From contig JBAZVN010000011.1 of assembly GCA_041660815.1 (NCBI GenBank), forward strand, positions 80,385-144,384: a stretch of DNA of 64,000 nt, written 5' to 3'. The position numbers were made by a program, and so were the translations under genes. This document shows positions 45,588 through 52,758 of this stretch, piece after piece; position 1 is the stretch's first letter, and the number at the start of each line of letters is the position of its first letter. The notes below the pieces were generated by a model that was not told where the DNA came from, ran no database searches, and was given only the letters and a program-made list of their open reading frames with translations. Source of the stretch: PALSA-1006 sp041660815 (lineage in GTDB: Bacteria; Pseudomonadota; Gammaproteobacteria; Burkholderiales; Gallionellaceae).

Positions 45588-47434
45588 GTAGTCGGTGCCT
45601 CTACTGCTGAAACGAAATTCGCCTGAACAATAATATCCAGCAAATCCACCTCACCAATTTCAATAATAGCCCGACTATTCGGGGCTAATTCCGGCAAAGA
45701 GGGAACACGAATAACCAAGGGAATGGCCTCCAGCTTAACCAGATTTTCGCGCAATATATAGACCTCAACCTGCTTAATATTCTCTTGCAACAGCCAGCGC
45801 AGACACCAGTAACGCTCCATCTGCCGCTGAAAATCGTTGTACAAAGTGTAGGCAGCATCAAAATCGCGCAAAATGGTAAATAAGGCGGTGTCATTTTGCG
45901 TATAGCCAGGTGCTTCATTGCGTAACAAACTGATAATCTGACGCTGATTCACCAAATCCACATAACGCCGCAACGGTGAACTTGACCACATATACTGGGC
46001 AACACCCAAGCCCTGGTGCGGTGCCGCCACGGTGCTCATTTTCACTTTGCCATTATTCTGCGTGCGATAAATACCCGCCACATTGTTATCGGCCAGCAAT
46101 TTACCCCAGGTACTATTAACCAAAATCATTAACTCGGAAACGACCTTATCGATAGGCGAGCCGCGCAAGCGATTGCTAATCACAATATGCTCGTTTTCCA
46201 CGTAAAAATTATAATCAACCTGCGTATTGTTTTCAGCCGTTTTGCCACGCAACGCTTCGAGTTTATTGGCAAAATCCCACAGCACATGCAACTCCGCCGC
46301 ATAGGGATAATCCAGCTTGCCTGCGGCAATACTCGTTTCATTAAACAGCGGCTCCAAAGTGTCATGGCGCAAATTGGCAGAAATGTGCAGCCGCTCCAGA
46401 CGACTTTCGCTATTTAATATTTCAAAAGAAACCGGATCTACCTCAACGTACAGCGATAACGCCGGACACACGTTGTCCGCGCATAAGGTAAATGCCTGCA
46501 CCACATTTTCCGGCAGCATGGTGATTTTGTCGCCCGGCATATACACGGTTGAAAGACGCTGCGCGGCAATCGTATCAATCTGCGAATTGGGCGCTATCCC
46601 CAAAGCGGGTACCGCGATGTGTATACCAACGCGCCAATTACCGCTTGCCAAACGTTCCAACGAAAATGCGTCGTCAATTTCCGTGGTTGTCGCATCATCA
46701 ATACTGAAAGCATTTACCGCAGCCAGTGACAACTCGGGATGCGCCTCCACATTCACTTCGGGGAAGCCGATGCCCGCGGGGAAGTTCTCAAATAAAAATT
46801 TATTTAAATGGTAGTCGCATGTTGAAGGCAGGGCGCCACAACGTTCCAATAAGTGCGCCGCCGAAAGGTGCGTCGCAGCACAGGCCGCTTCCAGCGCTTT
46901 TACCTCCGTCGTATTTCGATCCGGTTTGTACAAAATCGCCTGCAACTTATCCGCAAACTCCTCCGGCAACTTAAATGCACTCAACTCATCAACCCAACGC
47001 GCCTGCAACTCCGCTTGCCGGCGTTTTTTCTCGACACTCGCCAGTGCAGACTTTAGCGCTTCAGGAGGGGCGGCTTTGTAGTGCCCCTTACCTTTTTTGT
47101 AAAAGTGCATGGGCGCCCCATGCAAACACATCAGCGTCCCCGCCGCCTCAACTACTGTGGGCGCATGACCAAAATATTCCCGTGCCAATTCATTAAAAGC
47201 AAATTCTTCCGGGGGGCAGGACTCCCAAAGAAATTCCACCTCAATATCTGCTGCAATTGCTTCCGCTTGAGCCAAAAACTCTGCCATTCCCGGCTGCTCG
47301 AAACGCAACATTACATTGGCCGCTTTAATTTTACTGCGCTTACCATGCAGATTTTCCACCTGCAGCGAGGTGACATTGTCTGCCATGATGCTACCGACTT
47401 TAAAGCCGCCATCTTCTTCGTAAAATATATTCAT
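45584..47434 (-). CDS. RNB-domain exoribonuclease (RNase II/R superfamily)
   Basis: A 616-residue protein with a non-standard N-terminal region (about 1-230) and an RNB catalytic domain with FSIDDATTTEIDDAFSL, HIAVPALGIAP, RLSTVYMPGDKITMLPE and a C-terminal S1-like segment. In RNase II the metal-binding run is D-x6-D-x-D-D; here the second position is Glu, a change seen, as I recall, in a distinct RNB subgroup. Activity is likely but not certain. The start at 47434 lacks a ribosome site. Translation is coupled to the TonB-family gene. Confidence 0.87.
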   Translation of the reverse strand: MNIFYEEDGGFKVGSIMADNVTSLQVENLHGKRSKIKAANVMLRFEQPGMAEFLAQAEAIAADIEVEFLWESCPPEEFAFNELAREYFGHAPTVVEAAGTLMCLHGAPMHFYKKGKGHYKAAPPEALKSALASVEKKRRQAELQARWVDELSAFKLPEEFADKLQAILYKPDRNTTEVKALEAACAATHLSAAHLLERCGALPSTCDYHLNKFLFENFPAGIGFPEVNVEAHPELSLAAVNAFSIDDATTTEIDDAFSLERLASGNWRVGIHIAVPALGIAPNSQIDTIAAQRLSTVYMPGDKITMLPENVVQAFTLCADNVCPALSLYVEVDPVSFEILNSESRLERLHISANLRHDTLEPLFNETSIAAGKLDYPYAAELHVLWDFANKLEALRGKTAENNTQVDYNFYVENEHIVISNRLRGSPIDKVVSELMILVNSTWGKLLADNNVAGIYRTQNNGKVKMSTVAAPHQGLGVAQYMWSSSPLRRYVDLVNQRQIISLLRNEAPGYTQNDTALFTILRDFDAAYTLYNDFQRQMERYWCLRWLLQENIKQVEVYILRENLVKLEAIPLVIRVPSLPELAPNSRAIIEIGEVDLLDIIVQANFVSAVEAPTT

Positions 47435-47605
47435 AAAAGTCACACAATTATCAGAACGCGATTATAGCGCACGCCCTGACGACTGAAACCGTACTACGCC
47501 AATTTACACAGGGATCACCCTGCAGGAACTTTTTTCATGATAGGCTGCTCTCACGCCAGCTACAATAGACGAGCGGCCATTTCAGAACAACCAGGAGAAA
47601 AGTAC

Positions 47606-48097
47606 ATGAATAAAATTATCGGCAGTATTTTCGTTGCAACCTGCACGCTTATCGCATCCTCAGTGGCATTAGCTTGCCCCCCGATGCAGCAAGGCGAGGG
47701 GTGCAACCAGCACTTTACCAATATGGATAACGACAAAAACGGCTCCATTTCGAAAAAAGAGTTTGGAGCATTTCATGCCAACAAATTCAAAGCATTAGAT
47801 ACAAATCGGGACGGCAAATTGAGCCAGGATGAAATGCTTGAAGCACATGCATTTCCGGCCATGCCTGCACGCGGCGACAAATTAATTAAACGGCGTTTCG
47901 ATGCGGCTGATATCGACCATGACGGCGCACTGAACCGTGATGAAGCCAAAGCCATGCCGATGCTTTCCAATCACTTTGATGATATTGATGCCGACAAAGA
48001 CGGCAAGGTAACGGATGGTGAAATCAGCGACATGATGAACAACATGCGTGCCCCAAAGGAACAGCCGGAACAAACAGCCAGCCCTGCAAAAAACTAA
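47606..48097 (+). CDS. exported EF-hand calcium-binding protein
   Basis: A 163-residue periplasmic protein. Signal peptide (IFVATCTLIASSVALA, cleavage near residue 23), two Cys in the mature N-terminus, then four EF-hand loops: DNDKNGSISKKE, DTNRDGKLSQDE, DIDHDGALNRDE and DADKDGKVTDGE, each with acidic ligands at 1, 3, 5 and 12. The tail is disordered. AGGAG lies before the ATG at 47606. Function beyond calcium binding is unknown. Confidence 0.92.
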   Translation: MNKIIGSIFVATCTLIASSVALACPPMQQGEGCNQHFTNMDNDKNGSISKKEFGAFHANKFKALDTNRDGKLSQDEMLEAHAFPAMPARGDKLIKRRFDAADIDHDGALNRDEAKAMPMLSNHFDDIDADKDGKVTDGEISDMMNNMRAPKEQPEQTASPAKN

Positions 48098-48118
48098 CTT
48101 GAGTTTTTTTGCCGTAAA

Positions 48119-48153
48119 AAAAACGGGGCAGATAAATAATCTGCCCCGTTTTT
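48119..48153. terminator. bidirectional rho-independent terminator
   Basis: AAACGGGGCAGAT (48121-48133) pairs with ATCTGCCCCGTTT (48139-48151), with A-run before and T-run after, so it can end both the EF-hand gene (plus) and the convergent cytochrome gene (minus). Confidence 0.95.
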
Positions 48154-48170
48154 TTACGCGAATAAAAATA

Positions 48171-48482
48171 TTACTTGGTTAAAATCCAGCTCACGATTTC
48201 TTTAATTTCCGCATCGCTTACATTTTTACCGGTTGCAGGCATTGCCATCGCACCAAAAGAACCTTTACCGCCGCTGCGCACTTTGGCTTCCAATTTGGCT
48301 TGCGCAGTTGCGTCGCCTTTATATTTGGCAGCAATAGCTTGAATTGCCGGCCCAACTGTCTTATTGGTTGGATGATGACAAGCACCACAAGACTTGCTTT
48401 TAAATAAAGCCTCACTGTCCGCTGCAAAAGCGTTACCAGCAAACAATACGGCTGACAATGCAACTAAATGACGAATCTTCAT
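48171..48482 (-). CDS. periplasmic cytochrome c, class I (c551/c552-like)
   Basis: A 103-residue exported c-type cytochrome: signal peptide cleaved after AFA (about residue 20), heme site CGACH (Cys32, Cys35, His36) and an axial Met about residue 81 in AMAMPAT. Small mono-heme carriers like this shuttle electrons to terminal oxidases or nitrite reductases, and in iron oxidisers may carry electrons from the outer membrane; which applies cannot be told. GAAGGAAATCG precedes the ATG. Confidence 0.93.
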   Translation of the reverse strand: MKIRHLVALSAVLFAGNAFAADSEALFKSKSCGACHHPTNKTVGPAIQAIAAKYKGDATAQAKLEAKVRSGGKGSFGAMAMPATGKNVSDAEIKEIVSWILTK

Positions 48483-48639
48483 GTCGATTTCCTTCTTGAG
48501 TTAAAAAATTCAGCGGTCATTATAACTTAAGGCAACTGGGTTGACTTGCGCAAAAATGATAACATCGCCCCTGAATTATTTCGTAACCTTCGTTTTATCG
48601 TAACCCTCGCTTACTCAAGCAAGAACTTCGGAGAGAATC

Positions 48640-49365
48640 ATGGCAGGTCATAGTAAATGGGCAAATATTCAACATCGCAAAGGCAAACAAGATGCTAAAC
48701 GCGGCAAAGTATTTACACGTTTAATTAAGGAAATTACCGTTGCAGCCAGACTGGGCGGGGGAGATCCGGCGTGCAATCCCCGTTTGCGCCTGGCGATGGA
48801 AAAGGCCTACGAACAAAACATGCCCAAAGACAACGTCGAGCGCGCGATCAAACGCGGCTCCGGCGAACTGGACGGTGTGGACTATCAGGAATTGCGTTAT
48901 GAAGGCTATGGCATAAACGGCGCAGCCGTGATGGTGGATTGCATGACCGACAATAAAACCCGCACGGTGGCCGATGTACGCCATGCGTTTACCAAATATG
49001 GCGGCAATCTGGGCACCGACGGTTCCGTTGCGTTCATGTTTAAACATTGCGGACACATGTTTTTTGCGCCGGGCACTGATGAAAATTCACTGATGGAAGT
49101 TGCGCTCGATGCCGGCGCGGAAGATATCATTAACAACGACGACGGCAGTATCGAAGTGATCACCGGCCCCTATGATTTTATTGAAGTAAAACAACGACTT
49201 GAGGAATCTGGATTTAAGCCGGAGATGGGCGAAGTCACCATGAAGCCGGACAATGAAGTTGTTTTCAGCGGCGATGATGCAGTCAAAATGCAAAAACTGC
49301 TGGACGCACTGGAAGACTGCGACGATGTACAAGAGGTTTATACGACTGCGGTTATTGAAGAGTGA
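48640..49365 (+). CDS. yebC: YebC/PmpR family protein
   Basis: 241 residues with AGHSKWANIQHRKGKQDAKRGK at the N-terminus and NMPKDNVERAIKRGSGE, both diagnostic. Long described as a transcription regulator; more recent work on the family ties it to translation of proline stretches. GGAGAG precedes the ATG. It is upstream of ruvC by 34 bases, the conserved yebC-ruvCAB order. Confidence 0.96.
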   Translation: MAGHSKWANIQHRKGKQDAKRGKVFTRLIKEITVAARLGGGDPACNPRLRLAMEKAYEQNMPKDNVERAIKRGSGELDGVDYQELRYEGYGINGAAVMVDCMTDNKTRTVADVRHAFTKYGGNLGTDGSVAFMFKHCGHMFFAPGTDENSLMEVALDAGAEDIINNDDGSIEVITGPYDFIEVKQRLEESGFKPEMGEVTMKPDNEVVFSGDDAVKMQKLLDALEDCDDVQEVYTTAVIEE

Positions 49366-49399
49366 CGATAAAAAAAGGGTTCAAACCCTTGGTACGCCG

Positions 49400-49951
49400 A
49401 TGAACTCCTCCCCCCCCCTTTCCCCTTCTTATACAAGGATATTGGGCATTGACCCCGGCCTGCGCATTACCGGATTTGGCGTGCTCGACAAAGAAGGCCA
49501 GCATATGCACTACGTCGCCAGCGGCTGCATCAAGACGCCCGATGGAGAATTGCCGGAACGCTTAAAAGTGATTCTAAACTCATTGACTGAGGTGATCGCC
49601 CTCCACCAACCGCAACAAGTTGCGATAGAAAAAGTGTTCGTCAACGTCAATCCGCAATCCACTTTATTGCTGGGGCAAGCGCGCGGCGCGGCCATCTGCG
49701 CCGCAGTGCTGGCCAATCTTCCCGTGGGCGAATACACCGCGCTGCAAGTGAAACAAGCCGTGGTCGGCAACGGTCACGCCGACAAAGAACAAGTGCAGTC
49801 TATGGTGCAGCGTTTATTAAAGCTGTCCGGCACACCCAGCCCGGATGCCGCGGATGCACTGGCGTGCGCTATCTGCCACGCGCACGGTGGCATGGGACTG
49901 GGAGCATTGGCAACCAAAGGTTTTCGGGTAAAAGGCGGCAGACTAATATGA
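49400..49951 (+). CDS. ruvC: Holliday junction resolvase RuvC
   Basis: Endonuclease that cuts Holliday junctions moved by RuvAB. 183 residues from the ATG at 49400. Active-site acids are in GIDPGLRITGFG (Asp18), IEKVFVNVNP, and the late PDAADALACAICH. A C9 tract at 49410-49418 covers codons 4-7, so a one-base slip would destroy the protein. A UbiA-type gene overlaps its stop, separating it from ruvA. Confidence 0.96.
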   Translation: MNSSPPLSPSYTRILGIDPGLRITGFGVLDKEGQHMHYVASGCIKTPDGELPERLKVILNSLTEVIALHQPQQVAIEKVFVNVNPQSTLLLGQARGAAICAAVLANLPVGEYTALQVKQAVVGNGHADKEQVQSMVQRLLKLSGTPSPDAADALACAICHAHGGMGLGALATKGFRVKGGRLI

Positions 49952-50901
49952 AGACACAACCGCTGGAACCGACACTCGCCGCTTTTCAAAATCCGTTTGC
50001 CCGGTACTTTGCCGCGACCCGCCCGGCATTCATCACTGCCAGCCTGATGGCCTGCCTGATCGGGCTCGCCCTTGCTTGGCATGACAGTCTTGATTTCGAC
50101 ATCCCGCTTGCACTTGTCACCCTGCTCTTCGCACTCATGGCGCATGCGGGCATCAACGTACTCAACGATTACTACGACGCGCTCAACGGCACCGACGCGT
50201 GCAACACCGAACGCATTTTCCCGTTCACCGGCGGCAGCCGCTTCATCCAGAACGGCGTGCTGACACAGGCGCAGACGCGCAACTTCGGCTTCACCTTGCT
50301 GGCGGGAGTAGCTATTGCAGGGCTGTGGCTCATGTCGCGTTCTGCGCCGCAGTTGCTTTATATCGGCCTTGCCGGACTATTCATCGGCTGGGCCTATTCC
50401 GCGCCGCCGTTCAAATTAAACAGTCGTGGCTGGGGCGAATTGTGCGTAGCCACCGGCATTTTGACCATCACCGTGGGTGCCGATTTCGTTCAGCGCGAAG
50501 GATTTGCCGCCGCGCCCTTCATCGCGGGCTTATCGTATGCGCTGCTGGCAACCAACCTGCTCTACATCAACCAGTTTCCCGACCGCACTGCGGACACAAT
50601 AGCGGGCAAGTTACACTGGGTAGCTCGTCTGCCTGTGCGGCAAGCGCGCTGGGGTTATGTACTGATCGTGGCTCTGGCGTATGTGTGGCTGCTGCTGAGT
50701 GTATCGCTCGGCTGGCTGCCTGTACTCACATTAGCCGCCTTCCTCGCATTGCCGCTGAGCATCAATGCCGCGCGCCAATTACTGCGCCATGCGACACAAC
50801 CGCAACAACTGGGCAGCGCCATTAAACTCACCATCGGCGGCTTGATGGCGCACGGTGCGCTGCTTTCACTTGCATTATTTTTAAGTAGGGGAAACACATG
50901 A
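49948..50901 (+). CDS. UbiA-family prenyltransferase (MenA-like)
   Basis: A 317-residue inner-membrane protein with eight or nine predicted helices. The two Asp-rich motifs are NVLNDYYDALNG (about residues 71-81) and NQFPDRTADTIAGK (about 209-222), which bind Mg-prenyl diphosphate. Similarity is greater to MenA-type (dihydroxynaphthoate) enzymes than to UbiA proper, but the acceptor is not certain. It overlaps both ruvC (ATGA) and ruvA (ATGA), so it is embedded in the ruv operon. Confidence 0.87.
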   Translation: MKTQPLEPTLAAFQNPFARYFAATRPAFITASLMACLIGLALAWHDSLDFDIPLALVTLLFALMAHAGINVLNDYYDALNGTDACNTERIFPFTGGSRFIQNGVLTQAQTRNFGFTLLAGVAIAGLWLMSRSAPQLLYIGLAGLFIGWAYSAPPFKLNSRGWGELCVATGILTITVGADFVQREGFAAAPFIAGLSYALLATNLLYINQFPDRTADTIAGKLHWVARLPVRQARWGYVLIVALAYVWLLLSVSLGWLPVLTLAAFLALPLSINAARQLLRHATQPQQLGSAIKLTIGGLMAHGALLSLALFLSRGNT

Positions 50902-51479
50902 TCGGAAGACTGAGCGGCATCCTGCTGGAGAAAAACCCTCCGCAGATATTGCTGGACGTACAAGGAGTCGGCTACGAATTAGACGTGCCAATGAGCACAT
51001 TTTACAACCTGCCCGCGCTACAAGAAAAAGTCGTGCTGCACACGCATTTTGTAGTGCGCGAAGATGCGCAACTACTGTATGGTTTTGCCAGTAATGAAGA
51101 ACGTCTGGCGTTTCGTCAGTTGCTCAAAATTAGCGGTGTTGGCCCCAAGCTCGCACTATCGGTATTGTCCGGCCTGAGCCTAAGCGATCTCGCTGCTGCC
51201 GTGGCAAATAAAGAAGTCGGCCGACTCACCAAGATACCCGGCGTGGGCAAGAAAACCGCAGAGCGCCTGCTACTGGAACTGCAAGGCAAGTTCGCAATAA
51301 CAGGTGCAAGCGCCGCATCGGGCACTGCCGCCGCATCCGCAAACAGCGACATCAGCAATGCCCTGCTGGCACTGGGCTACAATGAAAAAGAAGCCGACTG
51401 GGCCGCAAAACAACTACCCAAAGAAGTCGGCGTCTCTGACGGCATCCGTCAGGCGCTCAAATTTTTGTCCAAGACATAA
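50898..51479 (+). CDS. ruvA: Holliday junction branch migration protein RuvA
   Basis: 193 residues. N-terminal OB domain (IGRLSGILLEKNPPQILLDVQG), the two HhH motifs (LLKISGVGPKLALSVLSGL and LTKIPGVGKKTAERLLLEL), an Ala/Ser linker and the C-terminal RuvB-binding domain (ALLALGYNEKEADWAAKQL). ruvB follows only after 3.1 kb of accessory genes. Confidence 0.97.
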   Translation: MIGRLSGILLEKNPPQILLDVQGVGYELDVPMSTFYNLPALQEKVVLHTHFVVREDAQLLYGFASNEERLAFRQLLKISGVGPKLALSVLSGLSLSDLAAAVANKEVGRLTKIPGVGKKTAERLLLELQGKFAITGASAASGTAAASANSDISNALLALGYNEKEADWAAKQLPKEVGVSDGIRQALKFLSKT

Positions 51480-51484
51480 AGACT

Positions 51485-51528
51485 CCTCCAATAATTCAGA
51501 CTTTGTCGGAGCGACGAATTATTAGAGG
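51485..51528. repeat. inverted repeat after ruvA
   Basis: CCTCCAATAATTC (51485-51497) and GAATTATTAGAGG (51516-51528) pair at 12 of 13 positions. It has no T-run. It may end the ruvA transcript or mark the junction of the accessory insert. Confidence 0.6.
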
Positions 51529-51612
51529 CGCCCTCAACCTTGCTCGCTCCCACTTGAGTTTTTGGCAATTTGCCCATATAGTAGCGGCACTTTGCCAAAA
51601 ACGAGGCGTGCC

Positions 51613-52119
51613 ATGTTAAAAAACAAATCCGCAACAACATCCAAAGTCGCCCCCCATATTGCCGGATCTCCCCTGGCGACTTACACACCACACCCTCAAC
51701 GACTTGGCAGCGAGCGCTCTATTTTGTCTGCGCTACTTGCCCAGCCGGAGTTTTCCTCCGACATGGAGATCGTCAACCTTATTCACAACCGCATCCCCGT
51801 CAGCGTGGTTGACCGCCTGATCGAAGAAGGTGTCACCAGGCAAGAGATCGAGCTGGTCGCCCCCACGCGAACCTTGGCTCACCGCCGCGCTAAAGCTGAA
51901 CCGCTCACCGTTGAAGAGTCTGATCGCGCAGTGCGTCTGGCTCGCATCATTTCGCAAACAGAGTCGGTGTTTGACAACAAAGACAAAGCCATGCACTGGC
52001 TGCGTCAACAGATGCTTCGTTTCGAGGGGAAAACGCCGATTGAAATGCTGGCCACCGATGTCGGCAGCCGCATGGTTGAAGAAGCCTTAGTGCAGATTGA
52101 CGAAGGCTTTTTCGCGTGA
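51613..52119 (+). CDS. Xre/MbcA/ParS-type antitoxin
   Basis: A 168-residue protein with a C-terminal DUF2384 toxin-binding domain (RLARIISQTESVFDNKDKAMHWLRQQM, then EGKTPIEMLATDVGSRMVEEAL) and an N-terminal Xre-like helical region (IPVSVVDRLIEEGVTRQEIELV). It is the usual partner of RES-domain toxins. GAGGCG precedes the ATG at 51613, and its stop overlaps the toxin start (GTGA), so the pair is translated together. Confidence 0.93.
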   Translation: MLKNKSATTSKVAPHIAGSPLATYTPHPQRLGSERSILSALLAQPEFSSDMEIVNLIHNRIPVSVVDRLIEEGVTRQEIELVAPTRTLAHRRAKAEPLTVEESDRAVRLARIISQTESVFDNKDKAMHWLRQQMLRFEGKTPIEMLATDVGSRMVEEALVQIDEGFFA

Positions 52120-52568
52120 TTGTCTGGCGCATCAGCAACCATCAAGACCTCTCTGGACTAGGCGGTTTGCGAGCATCGGCGCGCTGGCATAATGCGGGAA
52201 AACCCATTGTTTATACAGCCAGTTCACCCGCTTCGGCACTGCTTGAAATTATGGTTCATCTCGAATTAAACGAACTGAAAAACCTGCCGGACTCGTACCG
52301 GTTGCTGCAAATTCAAGTACCGGACAGCATCACCATCACCGCAATCAATAACAGCAACCTTAGCTCCAATTGGCGCGAAGAAGTGCAAACAACAAGGGCT
52401 ATCGGTGATGACTGGTTAAGGCAACTTGATTCCGCGCTGCTATCAGTCCCCAGCGCAATTGTTCCCCACACGCAAAATTACCTGATAAATCCCACACACC
52501 GCGACGCGAAAAAAATTAAAATCCACGCCCACGGAAGTTATCCGTTCGACTTTCGGTTGTTTAAATAA
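52116..52568 (+). CDS. RES-domain toxin
   Basis: A 150-residue RES protein; members deplete NAD by phosphorolysis or hydrolysis. Characteristic elements are the opening VWRISNHQDLSGLGGLRASARWHNAG (Arg and the GGxxxxGRW-like motif), VYTASSPASALLEIMVHLE with the Glu, and the late SxxIPHTQNYLINP and FDFRLF. Start is the GTG at 52116 inside the antitoxin stop region. Intact length and residues suggest an active toxin. Confidence 0.93.
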   Translation: MIVWRISNHQDLSGLGGLRASARWHNAGKPIVYTASSPASALLEIMVHLELNELKNLPDSYRLLQIQVPDSITITAINNSNLSSNWREEVQTTRAIGDDWLRQLDSALLSVPSAIVPHTQNYLINPTHRDAKKIKIHAHGSYPFDFRLFK

Positions 52569-52620
52569 ACAGCGCAATAAGCAAAAACGGTAACATCGTG
52601 TTGCTCAAAAGGAGGCGAAC

Positions 52621-52758
52621 ATGAGATTAGCTGAAATCGTGCAGGAACAAACACAACGGAGCGACATAATGCTCGCCCAAGAAAAATCACTCGCACAAAT
52701 TTGGGACAATCCCGATGACGAGGTGTGGAATCACATTGAGGCCAGCGCGATCCACTGA
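52621..52758 (+). CDS. lone antitoxin-like small protein
   Basis: A 45-residue protein preceded by a strong AAAAGGAGG site. The sequence reads MRLAEIVQEQTQRSDIM..., with LAQIWDNPDDEVWNHI at the C-terminus, a pattern I associate with small antitoxins whose tail inhibits a PIN or RelE toxin (consensus like KIWDNPEDDVY). No PIN or RelE gene follows; instead the stop overlaps the start of the membrane TPR protein (TGATG), so the two are translationally coupled. Confidence 0.65.
   Translation: MRLAEIVQEQTQRSDIMLAQEKSLAQIWDNPDDEVWNHIEASAIH

Noticed and set aside
49253..49399. Upstream extension of ruvC into the end of yebC
   Set aside because: The extra 49 residues do not fit RuvC, and the ATG at 49400 gives the normal N-terminus.
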